This document shows, one piece after another, positions 43,243 through 52,461 of a stretch of 64,000 nucleotides of DNA. The notes under the pieces were generated by a model. That model ran no database searches. It was not told where the DNA came from and was given only the letters and a program-made list of their open reading frames with translations. The stretch is taken from NCBI GenBank assembly GCA_963783695.1, contig CAWAOM010000007.1:186001-250000 (forward strand), in the 5' to 3' direction. Numbering within the stretch: the first letter of the stretch is position 1; every line of letters starts with the position of its first letter. The translations under genes and the position numbers were made by a program. Source of the DNA: BM003 sp963783695 (lineage in GTDB: Bacteria > Pseudomonadota > Gammaproteobacteria > Steroidobacterales > BM003).

Positions 43243-44904
43243 ATGTTCAGGTTCATCCCATTTTCACGCGCTTTACTGCTGGCCGCGACCGGTGCGCTGC
43301 TGGTTGGTAACGCTATTGCCGGGCCGGAAATCGATCCCGACCAGCTCGAAGTCGAACCCTACCCCAACGGGCGATCTACCGGCGTGACGGCCAACCCGAC
43401 GGCGGCCATGGGTACGGCACCATACGCGCCGCTGCTGCAAAAGACCTTCCTCGGCGTCAATTTTGACGACAATGCCGAAGAGAACGACGGCTTCCGCTTC
43501 ATCCCGCCCGATCCCATAGGCGCGGTCGGACACAGCAGGGTGATCTCGGTGGTCAACACAATGATCGAGTCGCGCACCAAGGGTGGCAAGGAAAAATGGC
43601 GTTCGTCACTCGCCGAGTTCTTCGCGCCGCTGGAGCCGAAGACGTTCACGTTCGATCCGAAGATCGTCTACGACCAGTACGAGGACCGGTTTGTTGTCGT
43701 CACGCTGGAGCGGGTCAACGCCGGGACGTCCTTTGCCGATCCCGGTAACGAGTCGCGCATCTTGCTGGCGGTGTCGAAGAGCGGAAACCCTCAGACCAAC
43801 ACCGAAGCCGACTGGTACTACCTGTCGATAGACGCGAAGCTGACGGGTCTCGTCGGAATCGGGCTCGACTTCTGGGCCGACTACCCGGGCTTCGAAGTTG
43901 ACGAAGAGGCGATTTATGTCACCGCGAATTACTTCGTCCATCCCGGTGACTTCAGCGGCTTCGGCGGCTCGTATGTTTGGATCGTCGCCAAGGATCCGTT
44001 TTATTCAGGCGGCACAAGCGCTGCAAATGTTTATTATCCGGCGGGCGCAAGCGGGTTTTTCGATCTCACTCAAATGCCGGCGCAGGTGTTCGGTGACGGT
44101 GGTATAGGCGGGGCCGGCTCGACAATCGGCACCTTCCTGGTCGGCTACAGCGGGTTGACCTTCGGCGGCCCGGGTGGCGTGGAAGCGGCCCAGGTAATCA
44201 CGATCGACGATCCGCTCGGTGCGAACGGCGGGCCTTTCTTCTCCGGCGAATTCGTCGTTATCGGCGACATCGAGAATGTTGGCGGCGGCTGCGCCTTCCC
44301 GGCATTGTCCGACGCCCCGCAGGCCGGTACCGACGCATTGATCGAAGTCAACGACCGGCGCGCGCTCGACGCGGTCTGGCGTGACGACGGTCTGTGGATG
44401 GTGATGAGCATCGACGGCACCGGGCCCTGCGATCCAGCGATTGCCGGTACGACCAAGGCGCACTGGGTGGCGATGGATACCAGCGCCGGCTCCGGCGCGA
44501 TCGTCCAGATCGACGGTGGCACGATTCTCGGTGACGATATTTCGTCCGGCGATTCGACGACATTCTTCCCTGCTATCGCGGTCAACAGCTATGGCGATGC
44601 GGCAGTCGGATTCTCCGCGTCGAGCCCGGACATCTATGCCGGCGCGTTTGCGGCCAAACGTAGCGCCGGCGATCCGGCCGGCACCATCGGCCCGACGCAG
44701 ACGGTCAAGGCAGGAGACGATTACTACCTCCGGACCTTTGGCGGTCCGCGCAACCGCTGGGGCGACTACAGCGGCATTGCCCTCGATCCGGGCAACGAGA
44801 AGTTCTTCTGGGTTTTCAACCTCTATGCGGCGCCACGCGCCGACGAACCCGACAGCAATGGCGAAGACGGCCGCTGGGGCACCGCCTGGGGCCGGGTCAA
44901 GTAG
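43243..44904 (+). CDS. Secreted protein of unknown function
   Basis: 553 residues with a signal peptide (cleavage near GNAIA-GPEID). The body is rich in Gly, Asp and aromatic residues and looks like a beta-propeller or surface protein: GFRFIPPDPIGAVGHSRVISVVNT, DPKIVYDQYEDRFVVVTLE, FFPAIAVNSYGDAAVGFSASS and YSGIALDPGNEKFFWVFNLYA recur in spaced blade-like units. I do not recognise a named family with confidence. GGGGG lies eight bases before the ATG at 43243. A strong terminator follows. It probably stands alone. Confidence 0.75.
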   Translation: MFRFIPFSRALLLAATGALLVGNAIAGPEIDPDQLEVEPYPNGRSTGVTANPTAAMGTAPYAPLLQKTFLGVNFDDNAEENDGFRFIPPDPIGAVGHSRVISVVNTMIESRTKGGKEKWRSSLAEFFAPLEPKTFTFDPKIVYDQYEDRFVVVTLERVNAGTSFADPGNESRILLAVSKSGNPQTNTEADWYYLSIDAKLTGLVGIGLDFWADYPGFEVDEEAIYVTANYFVHPGDFSGFGGSYVWIVAKDPFYSGGTSAANVYYPAGASGFFDLTQMPAQVFGDGGIGGAGSTIGTFLVGYSGLTFGGPGGVEAAQVITIDDPLGANGGPFFSGEFVVIGDIENVGGGCAFPALSDAPQAGTDALIEVNDRRALDAVWRDDGLWMVMSIDGTGPCDPAIAGTTKAHWVAMDTSAGSGAIVQIDGGTILGDDISSGDSTTFFPAIAVNSYGDAAVGFSASSPDIYAGAFAAKRSAGDPAGTIGPTQTVKAGDDYYLRTFGGPRNRWGDYSGIALDPGNEKFFWVFNLYAAPRADEPDSNGEDGRWGTAWGRVK

Positions 44905-44930
44905 AAGTCTGTATGACTGCCAGACCAACA

Positions 44931-44957
44931 AAGCCCCGCTTCGGCGGGGCTTTTTTT
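44931..44957 (+). terminator. Rho-independent terminator
   Basis: AAGCCCCGC pairs with GCGGGGCTT around a 4-base loop and runs into seven T. It lies 27 bases after the stop of the secreted protein gene. Confidence 0.92.
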
Positions 44958-45167
44958 CAGGTTAGCGGCGGCGTGCCGCGCCTGGCGCAGGTCATCCGCA
45001 AGTTGGCTGTCCGGCGCAAATATCTGCGACCTGTGCGGTCGAGTCGGTGCGCGGTGGGCGGCAGATATGTCTCGCCGTCGCCGCCGCCTGGATCATCATT
45101 TGTCAGCAGCCTTCCAGTTGTGCATAAAATCGCGCAGTCCAGGCTTCACTGAGTCGGTGTCACGTTT

Positions 45168-46736
45168 ATGAAGAGTTCCGTGCCTGCGGTATCCGTCATC
45201 GCGTTTTGCATTATGGTGGCCATGCTTGCTTCTGCGGTCGCGTCGGCCGCCCCGCCGTCGCGGCCCAATTTCGACTTAACCACCGACAGGGTTTTCGACC
45301 CGGGTGCGGTACCTGCCTATCGCGGCAACCACGACGACGTGTACGCCTACATCGATGAGCATCTCGACCGGCATGTCGAGGCATTGCAGCGCTGGGTCCG
45401 GCAACCGTCGATCAGTGCGCAGAACGTCGGTGTCGTCGAGATGGCCGAGATGCTGCGCGACGATCTCAAGGCGCTCGGTTTTGCCGAAGCCGAATTGGTC
45501 GAGACCGATGGTCACCCGGGAGTCTGGGGCTATTACGACGCCGGCGCCGAAAAAACACTGATGATGTACATGATGTACGACGTGCAACCGGTCAACGAGG
45601 AAGACTGGCGGACCCCGCCGTTCGCAGGGAACCTGGTCGACCACGAGCGCGGCAAGGTGCTGATGGCGCGCGGCGCCACTAATCAGAAGGGGCCGCAGCG
45701 AGCGCTTCTCAACGCGATCGAGTCGATTATCGCGACCACCGGCGGTCTGCCGGTCAACCTGATGATTACCGCGGAAGGCGAAGAAGAGCTCGGTTCGCCG
45801 CACTACCCGCAAATCGTCGACAAATACGAAGCGCGATTGAGAAACGCTGATGGCGTATTGTTTCCGTTCAACTCGCAGACACCCGACGGAAACGTTCTGA
45901 TCAATCTCGGCGTCAAGGGCATTCTGTATGTGGAAATGGAGGCAAAAGGCGGGCCGCAGGGCGGTCCGGCCAGGCACGAGATCCACGGCTCGTACAAGGC
46001 GATTGTCGATGCACCGGCGTTACGCCTGATCCAGGCGCTGGCGTCGCTGACAACGCCGGACGGCAACACCATTACCGTACCCGGTTATTACGATGGAATC
46101 CGGCCGCCGACCGCGGAAGAGCAGATGCTGATCAACGGCATGGCAGCGGACTGGGACGATGCCCAGTTGCTGAAGTCGCTCGGCGTGGGCCGCTGGATCG
46201 ACGGTCAGACCGGTGTCGATGCGATCATGGAATACCTGTACATGCCGACGCTCAACGTTGACGGAATCTGGAGCGGATATACGGGCGAGGGAACGAAAAC
46301 CATTCTGCCGCATATCGCCACCGCGAAGGTCGATTCGCGGCTGCCATTGGGTCTCGATCCGGAGCAGGCGCTGGCGAAGATCCGCAAGCACCTCGATGAC
46401 GGCGGCTTTGAGGATATCGAGATCCGCAAGCTCGGCGGTTACCCCGGTGCACAAACCTCGGTCGATGCAGCGCTGGTCAGGGCCGCAATCGGCGTATTCA
46501 ACAAGCGTGGAATCGACGTGGCGGTGCGGCCGCGGCTGGCCGGCAGCGCGCCGTTTTACCAGTTCACGGAGCGCCTGGATCTGCCGCTGGTATTCGCCGC
46601 GCTCGGCTATGGTACTGGCGCGCATGGCCCCGACGAATTCATGGTGATCGAGGCGACCAAAGGCGCGAACATCGCGGGCCTCGCCGACGTGGAGAAATAC
46701 TACGTCGACCTGTTGTACGCACTGTCGCAGCAATAG
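45168..46736 (+). CDS. M20-family peptidase-like protein with altered metal site, exported
   Basis: 522 residues with a signal peptide ending near AVASA. The M20/M25/M40 fold is clear: a dimerisation insert (about 250-400), the catalytic Glu pair in TAEGEEELGSP, and the last His in GTGAHGPDEF. Two metal-ligand motifs differ from normal: where di-zinc members have GHxDVQP it reads MMYDVQP, and where they have RGxTDDKG it reads RGATNQKG. Both the His and the bridging Asp are missing. It could be an unusual subfamily with another metal or function, or a catalytically dead binding protein. It is not obviously in an operon. Confidence 0.82.
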   Translation: MKSSVPAVSVIAFCIMVAMLASAVASAAPPSRPNFDLTTDRVFDPGAVPAYRGNHDDVYAYIDEHLDRHVEALQRWVRQPSISAQNVGVVEMAEMLRDDLKALGFAEAELVETDGHPGVWGYYDAGAEKTLMMYMMYDVQPVNEEDWRTPPFAGNLVDHERGKVLMARGATNQKGPQRALLNAIESIIATTGGLPVNLMITAEGEEELGSPHYPQIVDKYEARLRNADGVLFPFNSQTPDGNVLINLGVKGILYVEMEAKGGPQGGPARHEIHGSYKAIVDAPALRLIQALASLTTPDGNTITVPGYYDGIRPPTAEEQMLINGMAADWDDAQLLKSLGVGRWIDGQTGVDAIMEYLYMPTLNVDGIWSGYTGEGTKTILPHIATAKVDSRLPLGLDPEQALAKIRKHLDDGGFEDIEIRKLGGYPGAQTSVDAALVRAAIGVFNKRGIDVAVRPRLAGSAPFYQFTERLDLPLVFAALGYGTGAHGPDEFMVIEATKGANIAGLADVEKYYVDLLYALSQQ

Positions 46737-46802
46737 GCGTCGCGGCAGGTTGCCGCTGCCATCGCAATTTTCTGTCCGGCTGTGTGATTTCGAGGCAGGC
46801 GC

Positions 46803-47056
46803 GTGACACCGCTAATCGGGCTATTTGCCCGAAACGGTACCGGCCTGATGATCGCCGCCTGCACGGTCAACGGCGCACTCGCGCTTGAACAGGGCGATCG
46901 CCTGGGCAGCCTGAATCCGGGCACGATCGCAGTTCTGACCGTTATCGACCAGGAATCGTCGAGCTTGCCGAGTGCGGCGATGCTGGGTTGATCGATGCGC
47001 CCCGGGTGCTGGCAACGATCTTCGACGGCGCAGTGGTTTTCGCATCAAACGACTAA
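46803..47056 (+). pseudogene. Relic of an amidohydrolase (YtcJ/Amidohydro_3-like) C-terminus
   Basis: The frame from 46803 reads PLIGLFARNGTGLMIAACTVNGALALEQGDRLGSLNPGTIAVLTVIDQ, the end of a metal-dependent amidohydrolase. It hits a stop at 46991, and another frame carries on with APRVLATIFDGAVVF to a TAA at 47054-47056. Upstream the frame is closed by a TGA and no earlier domain is present. The gene is therefore reduced to a C-terminal stub with at least one frameshift. Confidence 0.7.
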
Positions 47057-47078
47057 ACCGCGCCGGGTAAACCAGCCT

Positions 47079-47831
47079 TCAGCGGGGCTTGCGAAAACGC
47101 AGTACGAAGCGATCCGTGCGTCCTCTGATCTGCGGGTCGAAAACGCGTTTTTGATAGTCGTCCGTGGGATTGCGCAATATCCCGGAGCGGTCTTCGAGAA
47201 CAAATCCCGCTTGCTCGATATCCCGAATTACCACGCCTTCGTCGATGCGATGCAGCGCGGTGGCGACCTCGGCAGGATCGCCGCCTGGTCTGGCAATGTG
47301 ATCGACGACGCCGAGAATCGCCCCCGGTTTCAGTGCGGTGAAGACGTTATCCAGCATGGCCTCATGGTCGATGGCGGGCCAGTTCTGATCGGGGCGCACG
47401 TAGACATCGTGATAGGCGAGGATCAGGAAAGCGGCGTCGAGACTGGCCGGTGGTAACTGTACGGCCTCAGCTTCGGCATCAACCCGTATGACGTTTTCCA
47501 GCCGCTGATCGCGGAAACGCATCGTGATTGCGTCGCCAAGAAATCCGCGGTGGGCAGCATTGTTGTGAGCATAAACCGTTCCATCGGGGCCGACGATTCG
47601 TGCCAGCACTTCGACGTAGTAGCCGCCGCCGGAGAACATCTCCAACACGCTCATGCCGGGCGTGACGTCGAAAAAACGCAGGACCTCAGCCGGTTTGCGA
47701 TGGGAGTCCCGATCGCGGTCGGTCGCCGGTCTTGCGGGGCTTGCGACGGCGGCAGTTATCGGATCACTTGGGGTACGCGCGTCGCAGGCACCGAGCAATG
47801 CGAACGCGGTCAGCAGGCAGGGCAGTGCCAT
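47079..47831 (-). CDS. SAM-methyltransferase-fold lipoprotein
   Basis: 250 residues. A signal sequence with lipobox LLGA-C precedes a class I methyltransferase fold: VTPGMSVLEMFSGGGYYVEVLARIVGPDGTVYAHN (SAM-binding motif I), VDAEAEAVQLPPASLDAAFLILAYHDV and ALKPGAILGVVDH. It fits the predicted methyltransferase group COG4798, many of which carry export signals. SAM is not expected in the periplasm, so the function of an exported copy is puzzling. A GTG at 47894 would extend the N-terminus; no ribosome site stands out. Confidence 0.75.
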   Translation of the reverse strand: MALPCLLTAFALLGACDARTPSDPITAAVASPARPATDRDRDSHRKPAEVLRFFDVTPGMSVLEMFSGGGYYVEVLARIVGPDGTVYAHNNAAHRGFLGDAITMRFRDQRLENVIRVDAEAEAVQLPPASLDAAFLILAYHDVYVRPDQNWPAIDHEAMLDNVFTALKPGAILGVVDHIARPGGDPAEVATALHRIDEGVVIRDIEQAGFVLEDRSGILRNPTDDYQKRVFDPQIRGRTDRFVLRFRKPR

Positions 47832-47917
47832 GGCTATGACAACCGCTGTGCCGGTGTTCGAGGTCGTCGCGCTCCTTGCGAGAGAGTTGTTCACCCGGAA
47901 AGTGTAGCGTGGGTTGG

Positions 47918-48613
47918 TCAGAACGGCACAGCGGTAGCGGCACAAAGAAATTCCATCAACGGCGTGGCATCGCGATAGTTACGGCTCAGCGTCTTCACCA
48001 GACCGTCGCGGTAGAGATCATCATGGGTCAGTTCGGCTATCGCGATAAAGTCCTTGCGTTTGAGATCTTCGATGAGCGGATGATCCGCGGCAAACCCCTT
48101 CGGCGCTCGTTTGAGCGAGTCGCCGCTCATGCGGAACCGGCGGGTAAACGCGCGCGCGTCGCGTGCTGCAAGCCAGTCGTCGGGGCTGTCCGTGATCGCG
48201 CTACGGATGTCCCTCAACGCCACGGTATCGGGATGCCACAGACCGGCGCCGATAAATACCCGCTCGGGATCGATGTGAAAATAATAGCCGGGCGCGTGTA
48301 CGTCGCGGCCACGCTCGTGGCGGAACTGGATGCCCAGGTTGGTCTTGTACGGGCTCTTGTCGGCGGAGAAGCGGGTATCGCGGTAGATTCGCATTAGCGA
48401 ACCGCCGGAGCGTTTTGCCACCGCCCGGAAGTGCGGTGCAAATTTTGCGAGCGGCGCGGCCATGGCATCAATGAACGCCAGCGCCGGCTCCAGCACATGT
48501 TGTTCGTAGCGCGGTTTGTTGCGCTGGAACCAGTCGCGATTATTGTGAGCGGTCAGTTCCGCGAGAAAACCGACCAGGTCCGGTGTGAATGCGCTGAATG
48601 TCCGCGAGGTCAT
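47918..48613 (-). CDS. DUF2461 family protein
   Basis: 231 residues, soluble. The TIGR02453/DUF2461 pattern is visible: FLAELTAHNNRDWFQRNKPRYE at the N-terminus, RIYRDTRFSADKSPYKTNLGIQF in the middle and GAGLWHPD. Function unknown. The ATG at 48613 starts at the conserved N-terminal block; the same frame extends upstream to 48730 with no further homology. It is on the same strand as the methyltransferase-fold gene. Confidence 0.88.
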   Translation of the reverse strand: MTSRTFSAFTPDLVGFLAELTAHNNRDWFQRNKPRYEQHVLEPALAFIDAMAAPLAKFAPHFRAVAKRSGGSLMRIYRDTRFSADKSPYKTNLGIQFRHERGRDVHAPGYYFHIDPERVFIGAGLWHPDTVALRDIRSAITDSPDDWLAARDARAFTRRFRMSGDSLKRAPKGFAADHPLIEDLKRKDFIAIAELTHDDLYRDGLVKTLSRNYRDATPLMEFLCAATAVPF

Positions 48614-48764
48614 GATCTGCTGAACTCCGTTGGCCGCTGGCGGGGCCGGGTGGCCCAGGGGCGGTTTGCATCGCCGGCCGGCACCGACTCTTCGCCGCAA
48701 AGACAATGCGAGGCCGTGTCTGCTAAACATAGCTCAATGCAGCATTATTTTGTGTGGGGTTGTG

Positions 48765-49220
48765 ATGAACTGGAAAATCGTATTTGTCGGTGGTCTGGCC
48801 TGTTATGCCGCTCAGTGGATCATCAGCTTTGCCACCGGTGCGATCATCCATGAGGGGATACTGGACCCGATCTACATAGAAACTCCGCAATTCTGGCGCC
48901 CGGAACTCAACCAGGACCCGCCCGATATTGTGGCGCTGCTGCCGCGCTGGATCGGCGCGGGTCTGATCGGCGCTTTCGCGTTCGCCGCGATCTACTCGCT
49001 GTTGCGCCATGCGTTTTCCGGTTCGGGCTGGCAAAAGGGAATGAAGTTTGGCCTGGGAGTCGCGCTGATTGCCTCGTCGGCAATGCTCGGCTGGTCCGGT
49101 GTTTTGGCGCTGCCCGATGTGATCTGGGCGTGGTGGGCATTCGAGAGTTTCATTTACTATCCGCTTGGCGGGGCCGTGCTTGGCTGGGTCGCCGCCCGAC
49201 TAGTCCCTGAATCAGGTTGA
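48765..49220 (+). CDS. Small integral membrane protein of unknown function
   Basis: 151 residues with about four transmembrane helices (IVFVGGLACYAAQWIISFATGA; GAGLIGAFAFAAIYSLL; GLGVALIASSAMLGWSGVLAL; PLGGAVLGWVAARL) and a short loop between the first and second. I do not recognise the family. The stop codon overlaps the ATG of the nitrilase-family gene (TGATG), so the two are translated together; it might transport or anchor something for that enzyme. Confidence 0.7.
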   Translation: MNWKIVFVGGLACYAAQWIISFATGAIIHEGILDPIYIETPQFWRPELNQDPPDIVALLPRWIGAGLIGAFAFAAIYSLLRHAFSGSGWQKGMKFGLGVALIASSAMLGWSGVLALPDVIWAWWAFESFIYYPLGGAVLGWVAARLVPESG

Positions 49221-50059
49221 TGACAATGAACAATGCGAACCTCCGTATCGCGCTCGTGCAACAGAAGGCCGGCTCTGATCGGGATGACAACCGCGCGCGT
49301 GGCATCGAGGCCGTGCGTATTGCCGCAGGCGACGGCGCGAAGCTGGTGTGTTTTGCCGAGCTGGCGTTCGATCCGTTCTGGCCGCAGGTGCCTGCGACCT
49401 CTGCCGCGTTCGATAAGGCCGAGCCGGTGCCGGGTCCGACGACAGATGCATTTTCCGCGCTGGCGCGCGAGCTCGGGGTTGTCATTGTGCTGAACGTATA
49501 TGAGCGTGACGGTGAACACTGTTTCGACAGCTCGCCGGTTATCGACGCCGATGGCTCGCTCGTCGGTGTTACGCGGATGCTGCATATCACCGAATACCCG
49601 TGTTTTCACGAGCAGGGCTATTACACGCCGGGCGATCATGGAGCGCCGGTGTTCGATACGGCGGTCGGCCGGATCGGTATTGCGATTTGCTATGACCGGC
49701 ATTACCCGGAGGTCATGCGGGCGCTGGCCCTGCAGCGCGCCGACCTGGTTGTGGTGCCGCAGGCCGGCGCGATCGGCGAATGGCCGGACGGCCTTTACGA
49801 GGCCGAAATGCGGGTCGCGGCATTTCAAAATGGTTTTTACACCGCGTTGTGTAATCGGGTCGGTGCCGAGCCCGAGCTGCATTTTGCCGGTGAGAGCTTT
49901 GTTTGCGATCCCGCCGGACGGGTCATTGCGCGCGCCGGAACCGATACCGAGGAAATCCTGTTTTGCGATATCGATCCGGGCGCAATTGTAAACAGCCATG
50001 CGCGGCGGTTGTTTTTGCGCGATCGGCGTCCGGAACTCTACAGCGACTGGCTAACGTAG
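49220..50059 (+). CDS. Carbon-nitrogen hydrolase (nitrilase superfamily) with changed Lys position
   Basis: 279 residues. It is closest to N-carbamoylputrescine amidase-like enzymes by layout. The Glu of the triad is in CFAELAFDPFW and the nucleophile Cys in IGIAICYDRHYPEVM. The Lys segment, normally YRKMHIP, reads VTRMLHITEY, so the triad Lys appears to be Met. HEQGYYTPGD and the AEMRVAAFQNGFY block are normal. The ATG at 49220 overlaps the upstream stop. It could be an unusual amidase subfamily or a non-catalytic member. The substrate is unknown. Confidence 0.83.
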   Translation: MTMNNANLRIALVQQKAGSDRDDNRARGIEAVRIAAGDGAKLVCFAELAFDPFWPQVPATSAAFDKAEPVPGPTTDAFSALARELGVVIVLNVYERDGEHCFDSSPVIDADGSLVGVTRMLHITEYPCFHEQGYYTPGDHGAPVFDTAVGRIGIAICYDRHYPEVMRALALQRADLVVVPQAGAIGEWPDGLYEAEMRVAAFQNGFYTALCNRVGAEPELHFAGESFVCDPAGRVIARAGTDTEEILFCDIDPGAIVNSHARRLFLRDRRPELYSDWLT

Positions 50060-50130
50060 CCGGACGCGATTGTCCTGTGCCCGCATTGCTTGACCGTATG
50101 GCGCGCGTCAATGTACTTTGCTGTTCTCTG

Positions 50131-50337
50131 CTACAGGTGTCCCATGACCCAACCGGGTCTGGGGTGAAACGGGAAGACGGTGCGCCAGGCACGATGCTCG
50201 CTGGCAAATCCGACGCTGCCCCCGCAACGGTAGGCGAGTTTGCGAGCAATCTCTAAACCACTGTGCTGGAAGCATGGGAAGGTGATTGCTCCGGAGCCTT
50301 AAAGGCTTTACTCGTGAGCCCGGAGACCGGCCAGTAG
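50131..50337 (+). ncRNA. Cobalamin (B12) riboswitch upstream of btuB
   Basis: The region carries the cobalamin-aptamer hallmarks in order: AGGTG at the 5' side, GGGAAGACGGTG, the B12-box GCTGCCCCCGCAACGGTA, GGGAAGG, and the closing GAGCCCGGAGACCGGCC. It ends about 150 bases before the btuB start and should repress expression when adenosylcobalamin is present. Confidence 0.93.
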
Positions 50338-50487
50338 TGAGAAGTGGACGTCGGATCTCGGTGGGAGATGGCGTACCGGTTGCAGGGGCGATTTCTCTTT
50401 TGTCTTCGAACTCCGGGCGCAGTTCTCGCGGCTATCCGATGTGGCTCGACAGGGCGTCGGTGGGGGCGCCGGGGGGCTCGCAGATCA

Positions 50488-52425
50488 ATGAAAAAGACTA
50501 TCTCTGCATTAGTGTTGTCAGGCTGTGCCGTCGTGGCCGCTGCACAGGAGCCGGCCGAGCTGGAGCCGGTTGTCGTCAGTGCCTCCCGGGTACCGCTGAC
50601 TCGGTCCGAGGTGCCCGGCAGCGTCACGGTAATCGAGCGAGAGGAGATCGAGCGCCGCCAGGTCGTGCATGTGGCCGATCTGTTGCGCACCGTGGCCGGC
50701 GTCTCGGTCAGCCGCTCCGGCACCGCCGGTTCCCAGACCCAGGTTCGTATTCGCGGCTCGGAGTCGAATCATGTGCTGGTGCTGATCGACGGCGTCGAGG
50801 CTAACGATCCCGCATCCGGTGATGAGTTCCGCTGGGAGCAATTGACGACGTTCGAAGTCGAACGAATCGAGATCGTACGCGGGCCGCAAAGCTCGTTGTG
50901 GGGCAGCGACGCGCTGGCCGGCGTGGTCAACATCATCACCCGGCGCAATGTCAGCGGTCCGGCGGCATCCGGTTTTGTCGAGGGCGGATCGTTCGGGACT
51001 GTCTACACTGGCGCCAATGCGCAAACCGCAGGGGATGGCTGGACGGCTGCCGCCGGCGCGGCTTATCTCGACAGCGACGGCAGCAACATCTCGCGCCAGG
51101 GTGGCGAGGATGACGGCTACAGCAATCTGACCGTCTCGGGTAACGCCGGATTCGATGCCAGCGACGCATTGCGATTCGAGCTTGGCGGCCGTTATATCGA
51201 TGCCGAGAACGACTATGATGCCGTCGATTTTTTCGCGACAGGGTTGCCGACCGATGCCGACCGCGTCAGCGATAATCAGTCATTTTTCCTGTCGTCGATC
51301 GCAAGATTGAGTTTGTTTGACGATCTGTGGCGAAATCAGCTCAAGGTTACCTACGCCGACAGCGACAATGACAACCATGCGGATGGCGTGCCGAGCGGTT
51401 CCACCAGCGCCGAGGCGCTCGGGTTCTTTTATCAGGGCGGTATCGAATTGGCGGCCGGGCCAGGCATGGCGCGGCATGCGCTGACGATGGCGCTGGAGCA
51501 TGAGCGAGAAGACTTTTCGCAGCAGGGTGCCGCGTCGGATTTTGGTGATCCGAACCAGGATCAAAGCATGGATAACACCGCCTACGCCGCGGAATATGTG
51601 ATACGGGCATACGAGCGCGTTGTGGTCAGTTCTAGTCTGCGCTTCGACGACAACAGCGATTTTGACAATGAGTATTCGTGGCGCCTTGGCGCTTCATACC
51701 TTTTGTTCGACTGGGGCAGCCGGTTGCGCGCCAGCATTGGCAAGGGGCACAAGTCTCCGACCTTTATCGAGCGCTTCGGGTTTTTCCCGGATCTGTTCAC
51801 TGGCAACCCTGATTTGCGTCCCGAGGAATCGCGTAGCTGGGAGGTTGGCGTCGACCAGGCGCTGGCGGACGGGCGTGTGGAGGTCGGGCTGACCTATTTT
51901 CGTGCGCGGCTCGAGGATGAGATAAACGGATTCGTGTTCGACCCCGCAACGTTTCTTTACACCGCGCGCAACGTTTCGGGCACGAGCCACCGCAAAGGCA
52001 TCGAGGGCAGCGTGACAGCGCGCCTCGGCGAGCATTTCGATCTTTCCGCGAGCTACACGTTCACCGATTCCAGCGAGCCGCAGGCGGACGGTGGACAGGA
52101 GGACGAATTGCGCCGCCCGCGGCACATGGCCGCGGCAGATCTGAACTATGTTTTTGCCGCTACTCGTGCCAACGTCAACCTCGGGGTTACCTACACGGGC
52201 AAACGCGACGACGTCTTTTTCCCGCCTTTCCCGGCTGACCCAGAGGTGGTTGGACTCGACAGCTACATGCTGGTAAACCTTGCCGCGAGTTACCGCTTCG
52301 GCGGCGGCACCGAGCTCTATGGCAGAATCGAGAATATGTTCGATGAGGAGTACGAGGATATCTACGGTTTTAACAACCCCGGTATCGGTGCGTTCGCCGG
52401 TCTGCGGATCGCGTTTGGCAATTGA
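50488..52425 (+). CDS. btuB: TonB-dependent cobalamin receptor (BtuB)
   Basis: 645 residues. It should take up cobalamin across the outer membrane using TonB energy. A signal peptide (ALVLSGCAVVAAAQ) is followed by the TonB box region (ELEPVVVSASR), a plug domain (VPGSVTVIEREEIERRQVVHVADLLRTVAGV... VRIRGSESNHVLVLIDGVEAND) and a 22-strand barrel ending in an aromatic-poor GLRIAFGN. The cobalamin riboswitch at 50131 supports the substrate. The ATG at 50488 gives the signal peptide; the frame extends upstream into the riboswitch region. No other cobalamin uptake gene is nearby. Confidence 0.95.
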   Translation: MKKTISALVLSGCAVVAAAQEPAELEPVVVSASRVPLTRSEVPGSVTVIEREEIERRQVVHVADLLRTVAGVSVSRSGTAGSQTQVRIRGSESNHVLVLIDGVEANDPASGDEFRWEQLTTFEVERIEIVRGPQSSLWGSDALAGVVNIITRRNVSGPAASGFVEGGSFGTVYTGANAQTAGDGWTAAAGAAYLDSDGSNISRQGGEDDGYSNLTVSGNAGFDASDALRFELGGRYIDAENDYDAVDFFATGLPTDADRVSDNQSFFLSSIARLSLFDDLWRNQLKVTYADSDNDNHADGVPSGSTSAEALGFFYQGGIELAAGPGMARHALTMALEHEREDFSQQGAASDFGDPNQDQSMDNTAYAAEYVIRAYERVVVSSSLRFDDNSDFDNEYSWRLGASYLLFDWGSRLRASIGKGHKSPTFIERFGFFPDLFTGNPDLRPEESRSWEVGVDQALADGRVEVGLTYFRARLEDEINGFVFDPATFLYTARNVSGTSHRKGIEGSVTARLGEHFDLSASYTFTDSSEPQADGGQEDELRRPRHMAAADLNYVFAATRANVNLGVTYTGKRDDVFFPPFPADPEVVGLDSYMLVNLAASYRFGGGTELYGRIENMFDEEYEDIYGFNNPGIGAFAGLRIAFGN

Positions 52426-52461
52426 TCCCGCCATCTGAGGCGGGAGCGGCGGGTTACTTCA

